This document shows positions 21,945-32,438 of a DNA stretch of 64,000 nucleotides, piece after piece (position 1 is the first letter of the stretch; each line of letters begins with the position of its first letter). A program made the position numbers and the translations under genes. The DNA is taken from NCBI GenBank assembly GCA_022497155.1, contig MU385738.1, forward strand, positions 62,001 to 126,000. Reading direction: 5' to 3'. Source of the stretch: Whalleya microplaca. Its lineage: Eukaryota > Ascomycota > Sordariomycetes > Xylariales > Xylariaceae. The notes under the pieces were generated by a model. It worked only from the letters and a program-made list of their open reading frames with translations, searched no databases and was not told where the DNA came from.

Positions 21945-24900
21945 ATGACGAATTCTAAGATCCGTCTCGCGACGGCATCTCCCGGAACGCAGGCGACCAC
22001 CAAGGAAACGCTCGCGCAAGTTGACCAGCTCGCCAAAAGCGCTGCAGCTAATAGGGCAGATCTCCTGCTCCTCCCAGAGGCTTACTTGGGTGGCTACCCC
22101 CGCGGCTTGGACTTCGGGTGCAAAGTGGGCGCCCGGACCGCCGAGGGCCGCGACCAGTACCTGCACTACTTCAAGGGCGCAGTTGATCTGGGAGATACCG
22201 TTGGCGATGGCGCCGGCGCTGGTGAGGCTTGGGTAAAGAGGCAACTGGGGTCGGTGCCTGAAAGCAAGGATGGGAAGGCCAGCGCAGTGGAGGTGAGAGG
22301 CGATGGCACGCGAGAAGAGTTGGAGCGGATCGCGAGGGACACGGGCGTCTTCATTGTTGTTGGGCTAGTCGAGAAGGCTGGCGGAAGCTTGTACTGCGCC
22401 GTCATCTACGTATGCCCAAAATTGGGGGTCATTGGGAAGAGGAGAAAGGTCATGCCGGTAAGTTCAATTCCATTTCTTCCCGCGCTGTGGTGTAACAGTT
22501 ATCCTGTACGAACGGTCTGTGCTGTGAAAACGATCCATACATCAACCCATGATGATCAGTGTCTACCGAACCAATAGCTCAAAAGAGTCGTGCATTAAGC
22601 AAAAGAGTCGTGCATCAAGCAAAAGAGTCGCACATAAAGCCACCCGAGGTAGGATCGGCAAAAGGGTTCTGCTTATACAGCCTTGCTTTTTGGGCTACAT
22701 GATTTCGTCTATAAATGGCCGTGGTGCCTGCCCTCTACCTAGGAATGAATTTCCACCATCCTATGGCCTCTCTCATCACCTCAATATCCTCCCTAGATGA
22801 TCATCGTTCTCAACATGGATTTCCCCTCGGATGCAAACACCTTGAGGCTCAACTCCTTGGAGCATCTTATGCCCCAGGAGAAATATGCCAGATCTTTCGA
22901 ATGGGAACCATACAAGGAAACCATCAAGACTCTATACCTAGAGCAAAACAAGACTGTCGAGGAGATTAGGCGAACCATGTCAGAACATCATAAGTTCTAC
23001 GCCACGTAAGTCATCTGTGTTGCCTAGTTCCCTACGCCGAAGCTATCTGTTGACCTTACATAGGACTACTATGTATAAGAAAAGAATCAACGCCTGGAGA
23101 TTCAACAGGAAAAGGCTCAGAGAAAACGACGTCCGTGATCTGCTTCATCAGAAACGTAAAAGGGATGCCGCTGGAAAGGCGTCTAAGTTTATTGTCCGAG
23201 GCCGCGACGTGGGTTTCGAGAGGGTTCAGAGTTATCTCAAACGCAAACCGAAGAATGCCTTCAATCGACTAGAGGATATATCTGGCCACCAGATGTCATC
23301 TGGAACAGTTATCTGTCGGACACCATCTCCAAGTGTGCCCGCTGCTCTTCCCTCGCCACCGCAACTCTGCTGGATGGAAGAGACCATAACGGCAATGAGA
23401 GATTATGCCCAGTCGTTCACTCCTAATTGGCCCTATCGAATCACACTCAATGGAAGACCTGCCACGGACTTGGAGTTTGTGACTTTGATATCCAATGCCA
23501 AAAAAGCCTGGGGGCATATGTATATGTACTTCTCCAATGACACTGCGTTGAGCCCTAATACTGTTACTCCTATATGTATCCCGATCCTGAACACATCTGC
23601 CAACCAAATATGTGATGCCATAAAGCACAAAGTACCAAGCATTGTGTTTGATATGTTGTCGCTTTTTTCAACTACTAGGTCGAAACACCCCATTCTGCTT
23701 CAAAAGTTTCGAAAGCACATTGTGGATCTTTGTTATACATTTCTCGGCACGAAACATCCATTAACCATCACGCTAAATCACTTGATCGGTGCAACAATAG
23801 ATGAACGCGAAGAGTTCAGAGATAGGGCTTACTGTCTTCTAGCCCAGGAGCTTCCAGCCTGTCTTGGTCCGGACCACCTCCTCGCCGTGGAAGCGCTTAA
23901 GGCTTGGATACGGCGGTCTTCTGAATTAAACCCGAACGTTGCGTTGCGCAGACTTGAAAATTGGCTCCTTGCCTACCAAGTTTCGGATGATACAATAGAG
24001 CAATTGCTGCACCTCCGAGCAATGATATTGGCTCACGAGCTCATTTGGAATGATTCAATGGAACAGATTCTTCAGACAAGAAGAGCCATTGAAAATCTTC
24101 AGTGTCTTGCGACAAATCCATATCTCTCCTCCTTCCTAGTTGCGGAGAGAGGACTTACTTCTATGTTGTTGGGAAATTATGAGGATGCTGAATGTGACTT
24201 CTTGGTGGCTTACGAGATCATGAAGCAATGTCAGATTCACGACGTAACGATTCAAGTAACAATTCTGAAGTTTAATTTACCAATACAGACGATTATTTTA
24301 CTAGCTCTTGGAGGGTTATACAAAGTAGCGAAGCAGCCGCAGAAACTTGCGGTAATTTCACAAAAGCTACGGGATGTTGAGGATCAAATGCTTCAAGACT
24401 GCGATCCATTGACCGACGAGGCCCCGATCCCTTGGGACTCTGCTTCCCACACCACATGCACAGTGAACAGAGCGAACACACCACACGACACGACACCAGA
24501 TCAGCCGATCTTCACACAACCGCAACCCCCCAGATACCGGACTAACTAACAGAACACAACAGACAGGAACGGAACGCCTCATCTGGGCCCAGGGCTCCCC
24601 GGCAACCCTGAAGGCCGTGGCGACGACGATCCGCGGCGTGCGCATCAACCTCGCGGCCGCCATCTGCTGGGAGAACTACATGCCGCTGCTGCGGCAGGCG
24701 CTCTACGCCCAGAACGTCAACCTCTACCTCGCGCCCACGGCCGACAACCGCGACGCCTGGCTCGCGCTCATGCGTACCGTCGCGCTTGAGGGCCGCTGCT
24801 TCGTCGTCAGCTCCAATATGTGCATCCGCGGGGGCCCGGCGGCGGAGGGGATCGTGCATGGGGAAAGGAACGGGAATGGGAACGGGGTCCATGGCGATGG

Positions 24901-25554
24901 CATTGGAGCGGGGACTTGGGGAAATGCAGAGGTGAAGAAAGGCAGGCGCAACTCCTGCCTCACGGAGGAGGGCTTCGAGATCGCGCTCCCGACGTCTCCG
25001 GGCTCTGGGAAGCCGAAGGCCACCCACGAGGTGGCATCTCCCGTCGCATCGTCCGCCGTGGTCGAAGAAGACGAAGAGACGGAGGACCAAGCAGCAGGTC
25101 ACGGCAGCCAGGCGGTCGCCAGAGCGTTCGAGCTGGACACGAGCCACGGCAGCGGCGGCTTCGTCTCGCGCGGCGGCTCCAGCATCGTCTCGCCGTTCGG
25201 CGACGTGCTGGCCGGCCCGCAGTGGGAGGACGAGCGGGGGATCATCTACGCCGATGTCGATTTTGAGGACTGTATTCGTGGACGGCTGGATCTGGATGCT
25301 GCGGGGAGTTATTCAAGGTTTGTGGTTCTGTTGCTTTGCTCGTGCCCCTTATTGTCGGATTATTTGCTCGTTTTCCTGTCCGCTTCTTTTTCCTTCCTTC
25401 ACCCTTGCTTGCTCCTATATATATACCTTTTCTCTTTCTTTCACTAAGAACTCTCCAATAAAAAAAATACCATAAAACTAACAACACACACAACAGAAAC
25501 GACTCCTTCAAGTTCTCAGTCGAGGGCCTGGATCTCGATCCCCTGCCATACTGA
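21945..25554 (+). CDS. Nitrilase (carbon-nitrogen hydrolase) with a 2.1-kb gene-bearing intron
   Basis: Exons 21945-22457, 24563-25317 and 25497-25554 splice to 441 aa. The catalytic triad is complete: Glu45 in 'LLLLPEAYLGG', Lys168 in 'KRRKVMP' and Cys206 in 'AAICWENYMPLL'. The family hydrolyses nitriles to acids and ammonia. The join across intron 1 gives the expected 'KVMP|TGTERLIWAQG', and the C-terminus ends 'GLDLDPLPY'. A low-complexity insert (~285-365) lies between the Cys region and the last conserved block. Intron 1 (22458-24562, GTAAGT...ACAG) is about 30 times longer than the window norm and contains a complete Clr5-domain gene on the same strand. If the intron is retained, translation stops about 40 codons after the Lys motif. 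Confidence 0.88.
22581..22640 (+). repeat. Three tandem 20-bp repeats in the nitrilase intron
   Basis: Three head-to-tail copies with exact 20-bp spacing: each starts AAAAGAGTCG and ends NAAGC. Copy 3 differs by a few bases from copies 1 and 2. They lie between the nitrilase donor site and the nested Clr5 gene, in what should be the latter's promoter region. Confidence 0.9.
22815..24549 (+). CDS. Clr5-domain protein nested inside the nitrilase intron
   Basis: Exons 22815-23005 and 23064-24549 give 558 aa; an upstream in-frame ATG at 22797 would add six residues. ATG 22815 has the stronger context (A at -3, G at +4). The N-terminal Clr5 domain spans the 58-bp intron: 'WEPYKETIKTLYLEQNKT' with 'VEEIRRTM', then 'TTTMYKKRINAWRFNRKRL'. 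Clr5 is a fungal DNA-binding-like domain first named for a fission yeast silencing factor. The rest is mostly helical, with a TPR-like stretch (~370-500: 'AERGLTSMLLGNYEDAECDF'), as in many Pezizomycotina Clr5 proteins. The last ~40 residues are Pro/Thr-rich and may be former intron sequence. Its TAA lies inside ACTAACTAAC, the likely branch region of the host intron. Base composition is clearly AT-richer than the host exons. Confidence 0.8.
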
Positions 25555-26583
25555 TCTATATCTACCTAGGCATGACAGGGACGTAGTTCGCTGGATCTCC
25601 TAGTTGGATGAACGAATTTTCCTTGCTGCATTGCCGGGTTGATGATCTGTTTGTTCGTTAGTTCCTAGTTTACATCTCTAGTTTACGTAGCCTACTGATC
25701 TATCTATTTATCTGTGTTTATATCGGGAGTATTAGCAGTAATCGTAGCAGTTTTGCTTCTACGGAGCGTAGCCTCATTGCTATTATGTGTAGTTGCGAGT
25801 ATCTCACCTCATCTCACAAGCATATAGCAACCCCCAAGCGCATTCATCCATCCACCCGGGTGATCTATTCACACATCACAAACCTCGCAAAACATGATTT
25901 CCATGGCATTCATTCTTGTCTTGTCTGTATAAATTGACTCTCCAGTACAGTCAGTAAACGGGTATCTAGTAATCCATCCTCTCTCTTCCCGTCCGCGCCC
26001 CCTGATCTGATCAATGATCCCAGACCAGCCCTGTACCCGTTCCCTGCCTGCCTGCCTGCCTATCTCCTTATCCCCTTTCCATACTCCGCTACCATATCCC
26101 GCTTCCCTGCCTGCCATACCTACCTACCTACCCGCTTGCCATACCAGCCAACAAATCAACAAAGCAATCATCCGTCCGTCCGTTTCATTCATGCTTGCGA
26201 TCCCAATCAATTAATCAAACCCGTGCCCCTAACCTTCCGATCCCGATCCATCTCACGCCTTTGAGGATCGTGGGGGGAGGGGAGAGTCAAAGTCGCTCGT
26301 GCACTCCAGCTCCACCTTCGTCGACGAGCGTAGCCGGCTCAATAGCTAGATAGCTAGATAGCCAGCTCGCCTCTGAATTAAATAACCGCGGCCCCCTTTT
26401 CTGCTTCTCTCCGCTTTCTCGGTACGGGATCCCGTATCAACTGATTATAGAGGGGGGTTGGGCATTCTCGTGCTTGCTCAACTCTCTCTCTCTGTATGCG
26501 TGTCAAGTGTATGTGAGGTCCAGGAAGCGCAACCGCACCCCTGAACCCGTACCATTAAAGATCTCGTCCACCTCACTAACCTC
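25555..26583. other. Intergenic region between convergent genes
   Basis: About 1 kb between the nitrilase (+) and the 26.6-28.0 kb gene (-). It holds CTGC/CTAC short tandem runs near 26040-26130 and pyrimidine-rich stretches. No gene or RNA feature is seen. Confidence 0.6.
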
Positions 26584-27997
26584 CTAACCCTCGCGTCTCC
26601 ACTCCCCCTCATCCTTCTCCTCAGCCACGACGCCCTTCTCCTCCAGCTCGCGCGGCGAGACGAGCGGGCTATTAACGCCGCCCGCCGCGCCGCCAGCACC
26701 ATTAATGCTGTCCGCGCGTCCGTGGCCCAGCAGGCCGCTGCGCACGCTGGCGCCGTCCCCGCCCCCACCACTATACTGCTTGCCGGTAATGGAGGCGGTG
26801 GCGTACAGGCTGTTGCGCTGCGTCTCGCCGAGGCCGGTGGCGGAGTATATGCTGGTGCGCTCGGGCCCGGGCCCGCTGGAGATGCGCGACGTCGACTGGT
26901 GCAGGCCGCCGGGGGTGGCGGGACCGTCGACGTTGGCGCTGAGGACGGATAGTGGTAGGCTCTCGCGGCTGCCGCCCCACAGCGACGAGGGCGCGAGAGC
27001 GCGCACCGAGGCGTCCGTGTCCATCGACCGCCGCCGCCGCCGCTTGCTGCTCGACGCCAGCGTCAGGATCGACGCGTTGTCCGTCAGCAGGTTGTTCGCC
27101 GTCGCCGTGTTGTAGGTCGTGGGGTGTCCGGGGCCGGAGAGCGGGGCCAGGTGCGGCGGGATGGCGGACGCGGGCGTCGTGGGGAAGGGCTGGCTGAATT
27201 GGATGGTTTGCGTGTTGTTGTTGGAGTGTTGGGCCGATTGTCCGTTGTTGGCGTTGGCGTGGGCATTCATGGCGCCGTTTGGTCCCAATGATTGGATTGT
27301 CGTGAGGGTCGTGGTGAGAGACCGCACCGACGGGGCCGGCGAGGAGAAGGTGCTGTCGCCCTTGCGGGAGTCGAGCCCGCCGTTTGCTGTCCGACTGGTG
27401 CCGGTCACCGATGACGCCATATTGGAGGGAGCGTGGATGGAGTGTGTGGCTTCGTGGTCGGTCGATAGGGTGTGTGCCATCGACGTGGTCCCCGCTATGG
27501 GATGGCAATCCTCGTCCGCCGATGTTTGTATGGAGGCACTTCTGTGAGCTAGCGACGGGTCCGATGTCAAGCCGGTCTGGGCCGTGGAAAGGGAGGGATC
27601 GCTGTGATGGAAATGGGGTGCAAGGCCGATGCGACCGGACTGCGGGTAGGGGTTGTTGTTCTTGGTGGCCCGCTTCTTGGAGCCCTTGAGGGCGACATCA
27701 CGCTTGAAATGGCCGTGTCGGCCGCCTTCGGTGGAGGAGGAGCCGTTCTTGAAATTGGCGAGCTTCTTGACCCAGGTTGCGAAAGGGCGTCTGCGACCGG
27801 TCCGCTCTTGGCGGTCTGGCATGATGGTGGTTAGACCTGGGATCTTAGGCATCAGAGTGAGGAAATGAGACAGCATTGGATGAAGAATAGGCAGGGAGAG
27901 GAAGGGGAAGGGAAAGGGAAGTAGAAAATAATCAGATATAATAGAGAACAGAGCAGCCCTTACCAGTAGGGAGTGGGGATGTTTCAGTCATGGCCAT
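26584..27997 (-). CDS. Conserved fungal low-complexity protein, function unknown
   Basis: Two exons, 27997-27964 and 27836-26584, splice to 428 aa beginning 'MAMTETSPLPTGLTTIMPDR'. The next part, 'RRRPFATWVKKLANFKN' then 'KKRATKNNNPYPQSGR', is a block I recall from many Pezizomycotina proteins, some of which carry the database name 'Ca2+-modulated nonselective cation channel polycystin'. I see no membrane segment, so that name is doubtful. The remainder is Ser/Thr/Asn-rich and disordered, with a basic KRRRRR patch (~285-290), a short C-terminal Gly-rich stretch and an acidic end. A second start at the internal MPDR (ATG 27822) would give a shorter product. A nuclear or cytoplasmic regulatory role is possible but not shown. 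Confidence 0.7.
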
Positions 27998-29079
27998 TGG
28001 GGCTAATGAGTGATTAGGTCGAAGGGGGGGAATTGAGGCGGGAGTGCAAACTGTAAACGGCGCTGGAGGGAGAGGAGGTTTGTTTAAGGTTTGGCTCGGT
28101 GCGAGACAATTACGCCTGGATAGGTGATGGGCTAGCCCAACGAGGCCTCAATGCTAGTGTTTGTTGTCTGTATGTATGGACGTTTGTGTGGTGTACGGAA
28201 TAGGGTTGGGCAGATATGTATCTGCAGTTGACTTGTCGTGTACAGATAAAAGCAGGAGAAAAGACAGACGTAGCGAGTAATGAATGAATCTAGGGATCAC
28301 ACACAGCCTGGTGTTGCTTGCTAGTTATTTGCTATCAGACAAAGACAACCTCTGTGGTGTGGTGTATCATGTGTGGTGTATCATGTGTGGTGTATGTGTG
28401 TATGTGGTGTAGTTCAAGAGACAGCGGGTCGGGATGACGAAACTGGCCATCAAGGCAGAGGAGATTCTCATGTAGATGATTATGTAGATAGAGAGGTTTT
28501 ATTACTCCGTATGTACTTTATATGACAGCCTAATCAAACATTTATTGTGCTATGCACGTATGGAACTGCCCCTGGCGCCGGTGGTCAGTGCGCACTCACT
28601 CCCCTGACTCCCCTGACTCCCCTGTGCTGCCTGTCCATCTTGCCCCGTTTTTGCGGCTGATCGCTTCCATTTCAATTCCTGCAGGCCCTGATAGCAACTG
28701 ATAGCAGTGTCATTAGCCACATCTACGTACTATATAGGTACTCCACTTCCCCACACCCTCGTCTTGTCTGTGGCTTTACTCTGTACATCTGAGTTCAACC
28801 CTCTTTGAATGAGCTCTGCACTTCTATCCATCTACCTTTATGTAATAACACCCCTTTATGAAATCTTACAGAAAGCAGGCCAGTACCTCGAAACACATAT
28901 ACAACCCATGATGATCTTATACCCCAGAGCGCATTCTGCAGAAGTCACTCATCTCTACACGTATCCATCTGCTCCACGTCATTGTCGGCACGCCGCTCTT
29001 ACATGTAACCTGCCGTATACTTGCGGCCTTGCCTAGTGGCAAAGATGAGATGTGAATACGAACTTACCACCATCTGCCA
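27998..29079. other. Intergenic region between divergent genes
   Basis: About 1.1 kb shared by the divergent promoters of the low-complexity protein (-) and MLH3 (+). Contains near-repeats of 'GTGTGGTGTATCAT' at about 28355-28405 and three copies of 'CTCCCCTGA' near 28598-28624. No gene is seen. Confidence 0.6.
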
Positions 29080-32000
29080 ATGTCCATTCAGCACTTGCCG
29101 GACGATGTCATTGCCCAGATCAAATCATCTACCACCATAGTTTCGCTGAACGGAGTGGTCTGTGGTTTGGCCAAGAACTCATTGGATGCAAAGGCCACTA
29201 AAATCACCGTATCTGTGGACTACGGTCGAGGGAATTGCTCAGTTGAAGATAATGGCATGGGAATCCCTCCAACTGAATTCAAAACTACCGGAGGTCTCGG
29301 AAGACTACATTGTAAGATCGTGACCAGATTTGACTACGTATACGATATCAAAAACTAACCTAGACCGTAGATACTTCTAAATACCCAGCGCGTACTGATG
29401 TCCATGGCCGGCATGGCACTTTTCTAGCATCGTTAGGCTCTCTGTCCCTATTGTCTGTCACTTCACACCACCATGACCATCATTCTCATAACACAATCAA
29501 GATTCACAAATCCGAAGTCTTGGCACGGCACATCCCTTCGCTACCAGAGCAAAGGCTCTTGACGTTTCCTCATGGTACCCGCACCACTGTTCGCGACCTT
29601 TTTGGATCTATGCCCGTGAGAGTCAAACAGAGGGCTATCGATGCTGAGAGAGGCGTCAATGCCAAGGAATGGGAGCGCCTCAAACGGGCTCTCGTAGCAC
29701 TGTTGCTTGCTTGGCCTAGCCAGGTCTCCATATCAATCCGTGATGCCGTAGATCAGAGGAGTTATATGATTCGCGTTCTTGAAGGAAACTTGAGGAGTCA
29801 CGGAAAGAAGCCGGGTGCCCTTGAGCTCCCCTCTCGCGTTTCGAAGCTTCTGCATCAAGCTCAACTTTCGGATGAGAGCACCTTGGAGACCTGGGTACCC
29901 CTGAAAGCATCAGCAGGTCAAATAACTGTCACTGGAGCTGTGTCACTGGCTCCCATTGCAACTCGGCGGATACAGTTTATCAGCATAGGCGTCCAGCCCG
30001 TGTCTAATGAACATGGCTTTAACGTTCTGTACGAAGAAATCAATCGGTTGTTCGCAAACTCAAGCTTTGGCGTTGAAGAGGAAGGTAGCGATATCGACGA
30101 AGATGAAAAGAAGAGAAGAGCCAAAGACCGCCGATACAAGACAGATGGATACACAAATCAGGAATTGAAGGGTAGAAAGGGGGTTGATCGGTGGCCGATG
30201 TTCTACATGAAGATCGATATTGCAGACCGCGATTCACGGCTAGCTAATTGCGACGTGGAAGAGCTCCTCGATGAGCGTCACGAGAGTCTAAGGGCCATCA
30301 TCGATCTCCTAAAAGCTGTCACCTACGAATTCCTTAAGAAACACCACTTCCGGCCAAAGTATTTCAAGCCGAGCAAGAGTGCCTTGCTAGGACGAGAGGG
30401 TTCCCTAGATGGAAGAGACAAGTCCTCTTCTCGAGGATCGACCCCAAAGATAGATTCTCAGGCAGGCCTGTCTCTTGCACGACAAAGTATCTTATCTGGT
30501 GGAGATTTAGCCATGACTCGTCTCAAAATTACCCCTAGCAGTGCTTCCCCGCGGCCCGAGTCTCCATTTGATCTATGGGCTCGGATAAAGTCAGGGCTCC
30601 CTCATAATGCATACCCGTCTACGAAGCCTCCTGGAGGACAAGAAGAAAGTGTTGGGTTTGAGGCAAACCCATCTGCACCAAGCCAAGATGACGATGATCC
30701 GTTGTCTAACACACCATTGATTGGTCCTGATGGCAAGCTATTGCGTGTCCCCTTTCCTGACGTGGAGGTTGATACTAGCAGAGTAAAGCAGCAGCCAACT
30801 CCCGACGAAGGTAGTCTTCAGAAAGAACAATCGTCTCTTCGAGAAGGCGAGGTATTATGGACTAACCCGGTTACTAGTGAGACGTCCGTCGTAAATGCAC
30901 GAACTGGATTTGTGGTTCGACCGCTGAGAGGTACAACTGAAATGCTTGAAGCACCTGGAGATAGCCGTCAGCCGTTAAGAAAGAGGCCACGCACAAGTAC
31001 TGACCCGGCCCCTGAAAATGAGAGGAGCGAGTGGTTGAATGACCTGTTATCATCCTGGGACAATCCCGTGTACCAGCTACGAGAACCACCGATTCCCGTT
31101 GCTTTTGATGAAGCAAGGGCCCTGTCGGACTCACATTGTCATGGGTGCATATCCGGATCATTGGATGCGCTACAGACTTCTCACAGCATTGAAGGCCGAG
31201 TGTCTAAGGCTGCTTTACGGAACGCTGAGGTTATAGCGCAGGTTGATCGAAAGTTCATATTCGCTAAGATCCCACTGTCTTCGCGATCTCGCGATCAGAG
31301 TATGAGTGACGAAGGCGACCCCTCGCTGCTTGTTATTATTGACCAGCATGCTGCAGATGAGCGGTGTCGGATAGAGGCGCTCATGAGGGACTACTTCGTG
31401 GTCACACAGGACTTTCAAGACCCATCCCCAGCAGCTTCTCGGCAAGTCACAAAAGCTCAAACGGAGCTCCTGGAGAAGCCTATCAAGTTTGATATCTCTG
31501 CGCAGGACTGCCGTCAGTTTGAGCGCTCCGTCGAGTATTTTGAACATTGGGGCATAGTGTTCCAGACTCATTTACCACCAAAGACGAAGGCTAAGGGCAA
31601 GGCATCCGCACAATTGAAGGTGTCCAAGCTACCGCCTAGCATAGCTGAAAGATGCAGGCTGGAGCCCCGATTACTCATCGATCTCCTGAGAAAGGAGGCT
31701 TGGAAGTTTGACGAGCAGGGCCACACCATCTCCCAGTCTACGGCGCTACCACGCGAGGTTAATGCCGTAGAGGTCGGTCCCGCTTCGTTGCACTGGCTCG
31801 CTCTATTCCATGGATGTCCCCAAGGCATCTTGGACATGATCAACTCCCGAGCGTGTCGCAGCTCCATCATGTTCAACGACCATCTCTCGCATGAAGAATG
31901 CGTCGATCTGGTTACTCGCCTGGCAGACTGTGCATTGCCATTCCAGTGCGCACACGGCAGGCCGTCGATGGTGCCGCTGGTTGATCTAGGGAGTAGTCCC

Positions 32001-32084
32001 TTGAGCGGGACTGGATTAGAGGAGGAGCCGGGGGTCGGCTTTGGGAGGGAGTTCAGGAGGTGGAAATCTAGTCTACAGGGGTGA
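29080..32084 (+). CDS. DNA mismatch repair protein MLH3 (MutL family)
   Basis: Exons 29080-29311 and 29371-32084 splice to 981 aa. The N-terminal GHKL ATPase has 'LAKNSLDAKATKI', 'VEDNGMGI' and, across the intron, 'LHYTSKYPARTD' then 'GRHGTFLASLGSLS'. A disordered middle follows. The C-terminal endonuclease domain has 'IIDQHAADERCRIE' (from Asp735), matching the metal-binding DQHA-x2-E-x4-E motif exactly, and a 'CAHGRPSMVPL' motif near the end. MLH3 pairs with MLH1 as MutL-gamma, which resolves meiotic crossover intermediates and assists mismatch repair. All key residues are present, so an active nuclease is expected. VPS11 follows 350 bp downstream on the same strand. Confidence 0.93.
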
Positions 32085-32438
32085 CTTCCTACCTACCTAG
32101 TGTTGGAATACCTATGTTTAAGGTCATATATCATAGCGTGTAAATCTGATTTTAATTCAAGTAGAAAGATACCCCAATAACCAATCATATTCATAACTCC
32201 TGAGGTCTTGAAGTGGTGGAGTGAGTCGTGTAAGTCCGCCTGTCGATGCGGCGCCACGTGTTAGTGCACCGCCACATCCGAGCTCAGAGCTCCAAAACCC
32301 CAAATCCGCGGTGACGTCCAGGTTCCGAGCTCCAATTACGTACGTGCGTATTCTGTACCTTACCGTACATCAACGAACAACTTATTCGACCTGATGCCAC
32401 CGAGATAACAAACTGTCGCGCACAAGCAAGCAGCTACC
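32085..32438 (+). other. Intergenic region upstream of VPS11
   Basis: 354 bp with the MLH3 3' end and the VPS11 promoter. A CACGTG E-box (32255-32260) and a TGACGTC CRE-like site (32312-32318) sit 120-185 bp before the VPS11 start. Their use is unproven. Confidence 0.5.

Noticed and set aside
22531..24409. Matching 8-mer CGATCCAT near both ends of the nested-gene segment as a target-site duplication
   Set aside because: An 8-bp match over 2 kb can arise by chance and no terminal repeats accompany it.
26771..27508. 245-codon frame overlapping the low-complexity gene
   Set aside because: Same-strand out-of-frame shadow, with His/Arg/Pro-rich composition typical of a shifted frame.
26584..27997. 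Naming this gene a polycystin-type cation channel
   Set aside because: That database name is attached to similar proteins, but no membrane segments are visible.
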